Positions 1 to 8,383 are shown, counted from the first letter of the stretch. The stretch: DNA of 13,330 bases from Cellvibrionales bacterium UBA2618 (GCA_002339165.1 DDJS01000076.1:2109-15438), one strand, 5' to 3'. Notes: generated by a model from the sequence alone, not told the origin. Numbers and translations: made by a program.

Positions 1-283
1 CATCCACTAGGTCATCCACATTATTATAACCCATCTCATCAACTTCAAGTGCTGCTATGCGTTTTAGCTCTGCTTGATAGTCCTCTGCAGTGGAGGTGGT
101 TAGTCCTGACCTCTCTAGCTCAGCATCCCAAGCCTGCATTTGACGTTCGGCTGCGTAAGGGTCACTAAGCCCTGTAGACTTGTCTATACGCTTACCATAT
201 TTGTGTTGCAGGCGTGTAGGCACACGACGAACCCAGTGCCACTTGTGATATATTCTAGCTCCATGTTTGATTTTGATTTCCAT
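1..283 (-). CDS. Site-specific integrase (tyrosine recombinase family), N-terminal part, cut by window edge
   Basis: The reading frame opens with ATG at 283 and stays open to base 1, giving 94 residues with no stop. The start is supported by a purine-rich AAAGG ribosome binding site (plus-strand 291-295) seven bases upstream. Residues 10-44 read like the N-terminal segment of many phage or island integrases: a short aromatic/basic strand (IYHKWHWVRRVP), then a leucine-basic helix, then a 'STGLSDPYAAERQ' turn into a helix. This resembles the DUF6538-type N-terminus. The following residues form the charged helix expected before the SAM-like core-binding domain. The catalytic domain (R..H-x-x-R..Y) lies outside the window, so the call rests on the N-terminus only. 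Codon use (AGA, AGG, ATA, CTA, ACA) differs from the neighbouring chromosomal genes, which fits transferred DNA. The gene reads away from rlmKL on the same strand, as in elements integrated at a gene's 3' end. Another DNA-binding protein remains possible. Confidence 0.6.
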   Translation of the reverse strand, partial: MEIKIKHGARIYHKWHWVRRVPTRLQHKYGKRIDKSTGLSDPYAAERQMQAWDAELERSGLTTSTAEDYQAELKRIAALEVDEMGYNNVDDLVD

Positions 284-292
284 ATCAACGCC

Positions 293-318
293 TTTGTACG
301 GTAGGTTTGTACAGTAGG
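293..318. repeat. 13-bp tandem direct repeat upstream of the integrase
   Basis: Two head-to-tail copies, TTTGTACGGTAGG (293-305) and TTTGTACAGTAGG (306-318), differ at one base and abut exactly. Each contains a GTAC core. They lie 10 bases upstream of the integrase start and overlap its ribosome binding site. Arm-type integrase sites and excisionase/repressor operators are typically short direct repeats of this sort. The role is inferred, while the repeat itself is plain in the sequence. Confidence 0.7.
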
Positions 319-515
319 CTATAGCTTTTAGAGTCAGCGTATAAGGGGCATTAAGGGCTGCAGCCTAAAAAGGATAAATACCGTTAGTTTACCCGCACTG
401 GCACGCCACCCATGCTGGAACTTTATACCGCGTTGGTGATGGTACAATGCGCGTCTAAATATAATCGCGATTGGCGGTAACCAGACATCAAAATTATGCG
501 CAACCGACCCGCCGC
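319..515. other. Spacer between integrase and rlmKL; possible attachment region
   Basis: No convincing gene is visible, and I see no tRNA on either strand. The stretch holds two short perfect palindromes, GGCTGCAGCC (356-365) and AATCGCGATT (463-472), neither followed by a clear T-tract. Because integrase and rlmKL share orientation, with rlmKL ending just upstream of the integrase, an attachment site could lie here or in the last codons of rlmKL. The other end of the element is not in the window, so no att duplicate can be seen. Confidence 0.35.
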
Positions 516-2711
516 CTAACCCTGAAACCCAGCTCTGCGTTGAATATGCCACACGTTGTGAATCCTCGGATTGCGCTGAAAGTCCACGTCCAAGGTACCA
601 GCGGTAATATTTTCTACCGCGAACTGCCGACTAATCAGCTCATCAAGCTTAAATTTCCTAAAATTATTGGAAAAATACAGGCTGCCCCCAGGGGCCAATT
701 TAGCCATACTATCCCTGATAAGGTGACCGTGATCACGCTGAACGTCCAATGCAGACTGCATTTTTTTCGAATTAGAAAAAGTTGGCGGATCCAATAGTAT
801 GAGGTCATAGAGTTCCGACTCCCCGTCGTCCTGAGGTTGCAACCACTCCAAACAATCGACACGCAGTAGTCGATGCCTGTCGGGCGACAACTGATTTAAG
901 TCATAGTTACGCGCCGCCCAGTCGAGATAAGTATTCGACATATCACAACTCAGCGAACTCGCAGCACCAGCCAGAGCAACCTGCACCGAAGCACTAGCGG
1001 TGTAGCAAAAGAGATTGAGGAAGCGTTTGCCCCGCGCTTCATCGGCAAGCCGAGCTCGCAGCGGCCGATGATCCAGAAACAAACCGGTATCTAAATAATT
1101 ACCTAGATTCACTTCAAATCTTGCATCGCCTTCTGTGACGATTAATGGTTGGCTGGGTTTATCATCGATCCTCTGATATTGGTCATCACCCCGCTGGCGG
1201 CGACGTTCTTTATAATAGGTCGCCTGCTTGGCCTGTGGTGCGTAATTCGCTAGCGCATCTTTAACCTCGGCAAACCGTTGCCGAGCATCGCGCTCGTCAA
1301 TGCTCGCAGGCGCGACGTATTCCTGCACATGAAAGGCGCCACCGTAGACATCGATAGCCACCGCATACTCGGGAAGATCAGCATCATACAAACGGTAACA
1401 ATCACTACCCGAACTAGCCAACCACTTGGCCAGCCTTCGACGGTTTTTAACCAGCCGATTGGCGAGCATTTGCGCGCCCTCAGAAAGCACTTTGACTGGC
1501 GCTGGAGTGGCTAACCGCGCGCGAATTTGCGCCGATTTAGAGCGCATATCATCGAACAGTAGTAACTTGCAGGGAATGGTGCCATTATAAAATTGGTATT
1601 GACGACTGGGGCTTAAATCGGTCTGTCGGGCAAGGTCTAGGTTGCCGGTAAACATTGCTGCGCGCCAGCCATGAAAATTCTTTTGCAGCACAGCCCCCAA
1701 TTTTTGATACAGCGGCTCCAATTGCTCAGCGTCACCGAGCCTTGCGCCATAGGGCGGGTTTGTAATCAACAACCCGCTATCGCCACTGGCCTTGCCAAAC
1801 TGATCGAGCGGTTTCAATGCGACCCGCAGGTGATCGTCGAAGCCGCTCGCTTCAATATTGAGTCGCGCCGCCTCGAGCACCCTTGGGTTGGCATCATAAC
1901 CTCTAATGTCCAGATTGAACTGGCCGACACCTCGATCCCGGCGCGCCTCGGCATCGGTCACAAGTTCGCTCCACAACGCGTCGTCATGATACGCCCATGA
2001 GTGAAAACCAAAGACCGGTCGCAACAATCCCGGCGCCACGTCCGCGGCCATCATCGCAGCCTCGATCAGCAGCGTACCACTGCCGCACATAGGGTCGATC
2101 AAGGCGCCCCCAGCAGCGGCAATATCCGTCCAACCAGCGCGCATCAATAGTGCTGCCGCGAGGTTTTCTTTGAGCGGCGCACTGCCCTGCCCCGAGCGGT
2201 AACCGCGCCGATGCAAGCTGGCCCCAGACATATCGAGCGAGACACTGACACGACCCCGATGCAATCTCGCCTGAATCCGCATTTGCGGATTTTTCAAATC
2301 CACCGAGGGTCTCTCGCCAACAATGCGTCGCAACCGATCGACAATCGCATCCTTGATGCGCTGTGCGCCAAAAATGCTATTGTCGATCAGCTGCGACGTA
2401 CCAGAAAATTCCACAGCGATGGTTTTATCCGCGCCAAAGTGTTGTTCCCAAGGAATTTCTCCGCAGCGATCATAGAGTTGCTCGACACTGTCCAGAGAGA
2501 AATTGTCGAGCGACAACAGTATCCGATTGGCAAGGCGCGACCAAAGGCACACGCGGTAGGCCATCTGCTGGGTCCCGGCAAAGTAAACAGCTGCGACTGT
2601 TTGTTTGACATCGAGAGCACCCAGCGACTCTAATTCACTCGCCAAAAGTGACTCCAGACCCTTCGGACAAGTCGCTAACCATTGGCTTTGACGATCGCGG
2701 TAAGACACCAT
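516..2711 (-). CDS. rlmL: Bifunctional 23S rRNA methyltransferase RlmKL (G2445-N2 / G2069-N7)
   Basis: This cytoplasmic enzyme uses S-adenosylmethionine to methylate 23S rRNA in domain V during 50S assembly. The RlmL half makes m2G2445 and the RlmK half makes m7G2069. The product is 731 residues, slightly longer than the ~700 of E. coli. A THUMP domain spans roughly residues 45-160. The RlmL methyltransferase follows, with the SAM-binding motif DPMCGSGT (206-213) and catalytic TNPPYG (317-322). The RlmK half has FLDHRP (545-550), the SAM loop LNLFCYTAS (565-573) and LDPPTFSNSKKM (640-651). The C-terminus keeps the family-typical 'DFQRNPRIHNVW' and ends ten residues later, so the gene looks intact. 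The ATG at 2711 is preceded by a good GAAGGA ribosome binding site. It is transcribed divergently from rmf. In E. coli rlmL and rmf are also close neighbours, consistent with an old ribosome-related linkage. Confidence 0.96.
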   Translation of the reverse strand: MVSYRDRQSQWLATCPKGLESLLASELESLGALDVKQTVAAVYFAGTQQMAYRVCLWSRLANRILLSLDNFSLDSVEQLYDRCGEIPWEQHFGADKTIAVEFSGTSQLIDNSIFGAQRIKDAIVDRLRRIVGERPSVDLKNPQMRIQARLHRGRVSVSLDMSGASLHRRGYRSGQGSAPLKENLAAALLMRAGWTDIAAAGGALIDPMCGSGTLLIEAAMMAADVAPGLLRPVFGFHSWAYHDDALWSELVTDAEARRDRGVGQFNLDIRGYDANPRVLEAARLNIEASGFDDHLRVALKPLDQFGKASGDSGLLITNPPYGARLGDAEQLEPLYQKLGAVLQKNFHGWRAAMFTGNLDLARQTDLSPSRQYQFYNGTIPCKLLLFDDMRSKSAQIRARLATPAPVKVLSEGAQMLANRLVKNRRRLAKWLASSGSDCYRLYDADLPEYAVAIDVYGGAFHVQEYVAPASIDERDARQRFAEVKDALANYAPQAKQATYYKERRRQRGDDQYQRIDDKPSQPLIVTEGDARFEVNLGNYLDTGLFLDHRPLRARLADEARGKRFLNLFCYTASASVQVALAGAASSLSCDMSNTYLDWAARNYDLNQLSPDRHRLLRVDCLEWLQPQDDGESELYDLILLDPPTFSNSKKMQSALDVQRDHGHLIRDSMAKLAPGGSLYFSNNFRKFKLDELISRQFAVENITAGTLDVDFQRNPRIHNVWHIQRRAGFQG

Positions 2712-2982
2712 TATGAATCCTTCATTACTCTCTGGAATAAAGCCGAACGTCTATATACAAAGAAGATATTCGACAAACTTTCGGTAATTGGTTTTACTAG
2801 GGGAGTGCAGAACACCGCATCACATAATAAAACTTTTGTTAAAACTTTTTTAAAACTATGAATAAAAATACAGTGAGATATTTTAGACAAAACGTTGTGA
2901 AAAAACCGCAGAAACACTGAATGCGGTGCCTTTCGGTTTGTATTATTCACCATAGTACGCCAGTACTTTGCAGGAGTAGTCG
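2712..2982. promoter_or_regulatory. Divergent rlmKL / rmf promoter region with phased A-tracts
   Basis: This 271-bp AT-rich spacer must contain promoters for rlmKL (minus) and rmf (plus). TAAAAC occurs at 2828, 2840 and 2851, and a further A5 tract at 2864-2868. The A-tracts are therefore spaced 11-12 bp, close to the helical repeat, as expected for curved DNA or an UP-like element. A TATTAT box at 2941-2946 is a possible rmf -10, but I see no good -35. CACCGCAT (2813-2820) and ATGCGGTG (2921-2928) form a perfect inverted repeat around the A-tracts. CCGCA/TGCGG (2906-2910/2922-2926) could form a small stem. A minus-strand open frame at 2711-2953 is low complexity and not treated as a gene. 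Confidence 0.5.
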
Positions 2983-3192
2983 ATGAAAAAACACAAAAGA
3001 GACTTAGCCAATCGTTCGTATTCTAAAGGATATCAAGCATCTGTTCAGGGGCGCTCGCTGAGCACTTGCCCCTACACCGTCGATTCTATCATGGCCTATC
3101 ACTGGTCGCGCGGTTGGCGCGAGGGTCGCGAAGATTTTTGGTCTGGATTTAACCAGCAGGCATTTCAACAAAAGGTTAGCAATCTCCCCTAA
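2983..3192 (+). CDS. rmf: Ribosome modulation factor RMF
   Basis: RMF is a small basic protein that binds 70S ribosomes in stationary phase and joins them into translationally silent 100S dimers. The 69-residue product shows the family signature in order: KRD near the N-terminus (residues 5-7), GYQA (17-20), GRS (23-25), CPY (29-31) and GWREG (44-48). E. coli RMF is 55 residues. The longer tail here, with a 'WREGREDFW' continuation, resembles pseudomonad RMF, so it is not an anomaly. The ATG is set by AGGAG at 2972-2976, six bases upstream. The gene stands alone on the plus strand, divergent from rlmKL and convergent with gdhB. In known species rmf is induced by slow growth and ppGpp. I cannot identify the promoter type here. 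Confidence 0.93.
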   Translation: MKKHKRDLANRSYSKGYQASVQGRSLSTCPYTVDSIMAYHWSRGWREGREDFWSGFNQQAFQQKVSNLP

Positions 3193-3201
3193 CCTCACCC
3201 A

Positions 3202-3226
3202 GTGCGCCACCGCATAGGCGGCGCAC
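3202..3226 (+). terminator. GC-rich hairpin after rmf
   Basis: GTGCGCC (3202-3208) pairs with GGCGCAC (3220-3226). After one mismatch, two more GC pairs close a five-base GCATA loop. It starts ten bases after the rmf stop. No T-run follows, so it may be a weak or Rho-assisted terminator or an mRNA 3'-end stabiliser. Confidence 0.35.
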
Positions 3227-3260
3227 ACCTTGAACAATCCTGACTAATAACATTCAAGGG

Positions 3261-3300
3261 AATATTGGCGGGTGCTCGAATCGAGCACCCTCTCAATATT
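3261..3300. terminator. 40-nt two-stage hairpin between convergent rmf and gdhB
   Basis: An outer stem AATATTG (3261-3267) / CAATATT (3294-3300) encloses an inner stem GGGTGCTC (3270-3277) / GAGCACCC (3283-3290) with a GAATC loop. The two stems are separated by a small internal loop (GC opposite TCT). The structure reads almost the same on both strands and sits midway between two converging genes, which suits a bidirectional terminator. Neither side has a classical U-tract, so the termination role is inferred. Confidence 0.5.
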
Positions 3301-3369
3301 CAGCGCAATGTATCTAATTTCTTGAGCAATATCCTTTATGTTCCGCGCTGTGTCGGGAAGGGTGCTTAT

Positions 3370-6300
3370 TCAATCGAACTGCGGCATTCGCTGTAGGTCT
3401 TCGATCACATGCAAAAGGTCGCTCAGCGCCACGGTTACCAATGCTAGATCGGTGTCATTGTGACGGCGTTGATCGTCCATCAAACGGCGCCATCGCTCAA
3501 TGCTCGGAAGTTGGCGCTGACGCCATTGCTCGATTATGCTGACTGCATCACCGCTACCGCGTGCTAACAATGCAGAGGTCAATTGTCGTCGATACTGTTC
3601 CAACTGATCGAAAAATGACTCGCGCGCTAGATCCTGCCAGCGAGACTGCGGCGCAAACTCAACGATTCTCACCATCAGTTCCTCGAGCAGGAGTTCGGTA
3701 CCAATCGCCGCGTAAATTTCGGCGACTCGTTCCACCGGTTGCTTTGAGTGCAACGAAATCTCGATGATCCCCAAACTCAAAAACAAATTTTCAGAAAGTG
3801 TCTGCATAGCGGCAATCGGGCCTCCGACGACTGTTTGATCGGTGTCGGCGTCTACCGACTGCCAGCTCTGCGGCCGCAGTCCATCCCAATGTTGCAATAA
3901 TTGGTGCATCGGCTTGGCAAATTGCTCAATCCCCACAGCACAATCCAGACCTTTGACTTTATTGCGCAAGAACCAACGCGTCGCGCGCCGCACTAACTTG
4001 ATTAAAATGTGTAACAGATCGAGTTGTCGCGTCGCCGACACACCGCTTTCATCAGATTCGATCGACAACCACAACTCATCGATCCCAAGCACATTAACAA
4101 CCACCGTCAATGCCCTCACAACCTCACCTGCGCTGGCGCCAGTAGCCTCCATTTGGCGATAGAAAAAACTGAACCCAAAGCGATCCACTAGATCATTAGC
4201 CAGTTGCGTGGCGGCGATTTCTGCGGCCAGTTGATGACTGCTAATGGCACCTCCACAATACTCCGTCAGCATTCGTGGAAAGGCTTTTTCAACCGCATCG
4301 GCCAACCAAGCATCGCCCAACAGATCAGCGTCCAGTAACGCTTCCTTTAACATGACCTTGGAATAACATACCAGCACCGATAATTCAGGACGTGTCCAGG
4401 GTGGTTGCTTACGCGCAACTCGCTCGCTCAGTTGATCATCGCTCGGCAAAAACTCGAATTTCCGATCCAACTGTCCAAGGTCTTCGAGCCAAACTACAAA
4501 GCGCTGGTACTCGGCGTTTTGCTGCTCACCCCGATGCAGAGCCAGACTGATAGCTTGAGTCTGGCGAGCATTATTACGCAACACCTTATCACCCAACGCC
4601 TCGGTCATGGATGCAAGCAATTCATTGCGCTGTTGCACGCTGAGATCGCCATCCATCACCTTGGCATTTAAGAGGATCTTGATATTGACTTCATGGTCAG
4701 AACAGTCGACTCCGGCGGCGTTGTCTATAAAGTCGGTATTGCACATGCCACCCAAGCGACTAAATTCGATACGGCCGAGTTGGGTTATTCCGAGATTACC
4801 GCCCTCGCCTAATACCCGAGCACGCAATTCGTCGCCGTTAACCCTGAGGCTATCATTGGCCTTATCGCCAACCGCATCGTGACTCTCGGTACTGGCTTTT
4901 ATGTAGGTACCAATGCCGCCATTCCAAAGTAGATCGACCGGGGCTATCAGCAGCGCACTGATCAATTCATTGGGGGTCATGTGATCGGCATCGATGGCAA
5001 AACGCTGTTTAATTTCCGCGCTGAGCTCGACCATTTTAGCGCTTCGAGAATAAATCCGCGCTCCGGGCGAAAGCAGAGATGGGTCAAAATCTTGCCAACT
5101 GCTACCGGCGGTCTCGAACAGTCTCCGACGCTCAGCATAGGTGCGCGACGCGTCGGCATTTGGGTCGACAAAAATATGTAGATGATTAAACGCACCGACC
5201 AACTGAATGTGCTCCGACAACAGCATGCCATTACCAAACACATCACCGCCCATATCGCCGATGCCAATAACGCTAAAATTTTTATTTTGAATATCGATAC
5301 CGAGTTCGCGAAAGTGCCGACGCACAGCTACCCAGGCTCCCCGCGCGGTAATACCCATGGCCTTGTGATCGTAGCCATGACTGCCGCCTGAGGCAAAGGC
5401 GTCGCCCAGCCAAAAATTGTGTTGCTCGGAGAGTTGGTTGGCGACATCGGAAAAAGTTGCCGTACCCTTGTCGGCAGCCACTACGAGATAGGGATCGTCG
5501 CCATCGCGCCTGACTACATCGGGCGGCGGAACGATTTCGCCAGCGAGATAGTTATCGGTAATGTCCAGTAATGCCTGAATATACAGCTTGTAACTGGCGG
5601 TGCCCTCCGCTAGCCAGGCGTCACGACCAGCGGCTATTATCGCTTGCTTAGCAACAAATCCGCCCTTTGCGCCAGTTGGAACAATCACTGCATTTTTAAC
5701 TTGTTGCGCCTTCACCAAACCGAGCACTTCGGTACGATAATCTTCCAGCCGGTCCGACCAACGCAAACCACCCCGGGACACCTTACCGCCGCGTAAATGA
5801 ACGCCTTCAAAGCGCGGCGAGTAGACGAATATTTCCCGCACCGGCCGCGGTTTGGGCGCGCGCGCAATCTGTTCGGTAGCAAACTTCACCGATAAGTATG
5901 GCTTGGCCTCGCCAGAGGCGCACCGCTGATAGAAATTACACCGCTGCGTCGCCTCCATCAACTCAATATACGCGCGCAATACATTGTCTTGGCTAATATT
6001 TTCGACCTTATCTAACTGACTCATCAGACCTGCCTTAATCTCTTTTGGACGCGCGCCATCATCCGTTTCAGGCCTGTTTTTAGGGTCGAACAAGGCGTTA
6101 AAAAAGCGCATAAGGTCAGCGCATATCCGGTGATGCTCAGCGAGCGTATTGGCAATAAAATCTTGACTATAAGACACTCCCAACTGCTTTAAATATCGCG
6201 CATACAACCGGAACAAAGCCACGCTACGCCAGTCTAAACCGACGGCAATGAGCAATCGATTAAAACGGTCGTCCTCAGCATCTCCAGACCATATTGAGCG

Positions 6301-8223
6301 CAGTGCGGCGGTGAAATTTGAGCTGATTTCGTCGATCTCAACAGCGACCTCAAGGGTTGTTTGAAGCGCAAAATCCTGCACCCAAATAGCGTCCTGATCA
6401 CGCAGTGATATTTCATAGGGACGCTCCATCAAAACTCGAAAACCCATATTTTCCAGCACTGGAATCATATCCGAGAGCGCCACCGGTTCGCTTCGATGAA
6501 ATAATTTCAAGTGAAGATCGTCGCCTTTCTCCGACGCGCGCAAGCCAATACCCAACGCCGAATCAGCCGAGAGGTTTTCCAATAAATAGACATCTTGTAA
6601 CGCTTGCTGCGGGGTGTAATGCTCTTTATAAGCCTCTGAAAATGCCTGCGAAAACCCCCGCACCAGCGCCGAACCTCGGTGCGGACCAAATTCATGATTG
6701 GCAACCTCGGCAAAGTCGTCATTCCAATTGGAAGCGATTCGGGCGACCAAGGCCTCAAGCTCGCTAATACTCATTTCTACCGACGCACCCGGAGAGACTG
6801 GGAACAGCAAATAAATCCGCACCAACATCGATTCAGGCAGAAAAAAGCTCGCAAAGGTACTCTCACCAGCCTCGAGGTACTCCTCGAACTCGCGCTGAAT
6901 TTTCTCGCGTACGCGGGTACTAAACAATTCTCGCGGAATAAATACCAAACAACTGACAAACTTTTCAAATTGATCGCGGTGGGCAAATACCCTAATTGCG
7001 TTGCGCTCATAGATTTGCCAAATTCCAATCAGCGTTTTAAGCAACTCATCGGCCGGCATTTGCAATAACTCGTCGCGCGGGTAGCCATCAGCGATAGTCC
7101 GCAACGATTTATGATCATGGCTGTCGACGGCAAATCCTGCGTTTTCAAGGAGCCACTCAACGCGACTGCGTAATATCGGTATGCGCGCACTGTTCGACGA
7201 GTAAAACCGCGAACTGTGCAATCCCATAAAGCGCAACTCACCAATCGCATGGCCACTCTCGTCGAGTCGTTTCACCACCACGTAGTGCGCATAGCCGCTG
7301 CGGTGAATATGCGAGCGATGCGAGGATGTCGCAAAACTGAGAACTTGGTCGTCGCCATAGAGCGCTTTGACGCCAACGCTGAGTTGATCGAGCGGACGCG
7401 ACAATGGTTGGTCCTGGTCGCCAAAAAAAAGTCCTAGGCGGCTATTTTCCACTTCGCATAGCATCTGCTGACCCGCTCGCTGCTCTAAGGCAAAGGCGAT
7501 AAATCCCAGAAATACGAACGCCCCATCGTGCATCCAACGCAAAAATGCCAGGCTCTCATCGCGCTCGTGACACTCTGGCATCAGTCGTTCCAATTCGTCA
7601 ATCACGTTGGCCAATTCGTTACGCATGCGACTAAAATCGCCCACGACTAAGTCTATATCGTGCAAAACATCCACTAATTGTTGCTGGATCGGTGCGATTT
7701 CTTCAATCTCTCGGGGTTCAATCTCAACCGTGATAATCGCCTCGAGTCGGGTCCCAGACGTCTCCTCGGCTGCGATGGATGTGGCCATTCCATTGTCGTC
7801 GCGCCCAATCCAAAGTGGCGTACTGCGAAGATTGTAAATTGTCGGTCCTTGGGAATTTAGCGCAATGCGCAATGAATCGACTAGAAAAGGCCTATCCGGC
7901 CCATTGATGTAAATCAGCGTGTGGTCGCTCTCCCAGCCATGGGTATCTTGGCTGGGGTTATATATCTCTATTTTTCCGGTGTACTTGCCGTCGGAAAAGC
8001 AGTCTGCACCGGGCGCGCGCATGCAGCGATAGAGTCCGTAAAGATTCCAAAAAATCATCTCCAACGGTCGATTCAAATAATCAATATCCAAATGATCCTG
8101 CACCGCATGGGCGATAAAATCTTCGAATAATCGCTGTTCAGCAGCCTCCACATGCTGCAGTGAAAGTGCCCGCAAGGCCTGAAGTAAATGTTGTTTATTA
8201 TTGTTGTTTTTTTGCATATCCAT
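3370..8223 (-). CDS. gdhB: Large NAD-specific glutamate dehydrogenase (GDH180 type)
   Basis: It catalyses NAD-dependent oxidative deamination of L-glutamate to 2-oxoglutarate and ammonia, a catabolic step when amino acids serve as carbon source. The product is about 1,617 residues, matching the ~1,620 of the Pseudomonas enzyme. The N-terminal third is the regulatory part with ACT-like modules and the family-typical DRPFLVDS (residues 110-117). The catalytic core contains GGLRWSDR (819-826), a TGAKGG motif with the active-site-type lysine at 853, GDMGGDVFGNGML (989-1001) in the NAD-binding region, and EGGNLGITQLG (from 1140). The C-terminal domain is helical. No frameshift or missing motif is seen. 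The start is ambiguous: ATG 8223 is chosen, but in-frame ATG 8217 and TTG 8238 exist and none has a well-spaced ribosome binding site. It is divergent from moxR. Arginine or NAD control is known for Pseudomonas, but nothing in the sequence shows it here. Confidence 0.95.
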   Translation of the reverse strand: MDMQKNNNNKQHLLQALRALSLQHVEAAEQRLFEDFIAHAVQDHLDIDYLNRPLEMIFWNLYGLYRCMRAPGADCFSDGKYTGKIEIYNPSQDTHGWESDHTLIYINGPDRPFLVDSLRIALNSQGPTIYNLRSTPLWIGRDDNGMATSIAAEETSGTRLEAIITVEIEPREIEEIAPIQQQLVDVLHDIDLVVGDFSRMRNELANVIDELERLMPECHERDESLAFLRWMHDGAFVFLGFIAFALEQRAGQQMLCEVENSRLGLFFGDQDQPLSRPLDQLSVGVKALYGDDQVLSFATSSHRSHIHRSGYAHYVVVKRLDESGHAIGELRFMGLHSSRFYSSNSARIPILRSRVEWLLENAGFAVDSHDHKSLRTIADGYPRDELLQMPADELLKTLIGIWQIYERNAIRVFAHRDQFEKFVSCLVFIPRELFSTRVREKIQREFEEYLEAGESTFASFFLPESMLVRIYLLFPVSPGASVEMSISELEALVARIASNWNDDFAEVANHEFGPHRGSALVRGFSQAFSEAYKEHYTPQQALQDVYLLENLSADSALGIGLRASEKGDDLHLKLFHRSEPVALSDMIPVLENMGFRVLMERPYEISLRDQDAIWVQDFALQTTLEVAVEIDEISSNFTAALRSIWSGDAEDDRFNRLLIAVGLDWRSVALFRLYARYLKQLGVSYSQDFIANTLAEHHRICADLMRFFNALFDPKNRPETDDGARPKEIKAGLMSQLDKVENISQDNVLRAYIELMEATQRCNFYQRCASGEAKPYLSVKFATEQIARAPKPRPVREIFVYSPRFEGVHLRGGKVSRGGLRWSDRLEDYRTEVLGLVKAQQVKNAVIVPTGAKGGFVAKQAIIAAGRDAWLAEGTASYKLYIQALLDITDNYLAGEIVPPPDVVRRDGDDPYLVVAADKGTATFSDVANQLSEQHNFWLGDAFASGGSHGYDHKAMGITARGAWVAVRRHFRELGIDIQNKNFSVIGIGDMGGDVFGNGMLLSEHIQLVGAFNHLHIFVDPNADASRTYAERRRLFETAGSSWQDFDPSLLSPGARIYSRSAKMVELSAEIKQRFAIDADHMTPNELISALLIAPVDLLWNGGIGTYIKASTESHDAVGDKANDSLRVNGDELRARVLGEGGNLGITQLGRIEFSRLGGMCNTDFIDNAAGVDCSDHEVNIKILLNAKVMDGDLSVQQRNELLASMTEALGDKVLRNNARQTQAISLALHRGEQQNAEYQRFVVWLEDLGQLDRKFEFLPSDDQLSERVARKQPPWTRPELSVLVCYSKVMLKEALLDADLLGDAWLADAVEKAFPRMLTEYCGGAISSHQLAAEIAATQLANDLVDRFGFSFFYRQMEATGASAGEVVRALTVVVNVLGIDELWLSIESDESGVSATRQLDLLHILIKLVRRATRWFLRNKVKGLDCAVGIEQFAKPMHQLLQHWDGLRPQSWQSVDADTDQTVVGGPIAAMQTLSENLFLSLGIIEISLHSKQPVERVAEIYAAIGTELLLEELMVRIVEFAPQSRWQDLARESFFDQLEQYRRQLTSALLARGSGDAVSIIEQWRQRQLPSIERWRRLMDDQRRHNDTDLALVTVALSDLLHVIEDLQRMPQFD

Positions 8224-8377
8224 AGCTAATATCTGCAACCCTGAGCCAGTTGGTATTTCTTTGGTAACGAATGAAGATTCACAGTTTTGTCAGTGCCATC
8301 AGACCGCTTCGGAGATTGTTAAGAATCCCGAAATAACGCTCTCTGTGCATTTTACTCGCCGTCCATCACTATATAAC

Positions 8378-8383
8378 TATAAT
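8378..8383 (+). promoter_or_regulatory. Candidate -10 box (TATAAT) of the moxR operon
   Basis: A perfect TATAAT lies 135 bp upstream of the moxR start, predicting transcription from about 8390. The region 17 bp upstream has no good -35. TTTTAC (8350-8355) would be the -35 for an overlapping TATAAC box at 8372-8377 with a 16-bp spacer. A poor -35 is compatible with dependence on an activator. Confidence 0.45.

Noticed and set aside
284..515. A tRNA or tmRNA 3' end as the classical island attachment site
   Set aside because: No T-loop consensus, anticodon arm or CCA-ended acceptor stem could be found on either strand.
334..552. 72-codon minus-strand frame across the rlmKL end and the spacer
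   Set aside because: It overlaps the conserved rlmKL C-terminus in another frame and shows no family resemblance.
2711..2953. 80-codon minus-strand frame just upstream of rlmKL, ending in a TAATG overlap with its start
   Set aside because: It covers the whole divergent promoter region, is low complexity from A/T tracts, has no recognisable domain, and translation through it would require a promoter inside rmf.
2983..3192. RMF being abnormally long compared with E. coli
   Set aside because: The extra C-terminal residues match the longer pseudomonad form of RMF, so length is not unusual.
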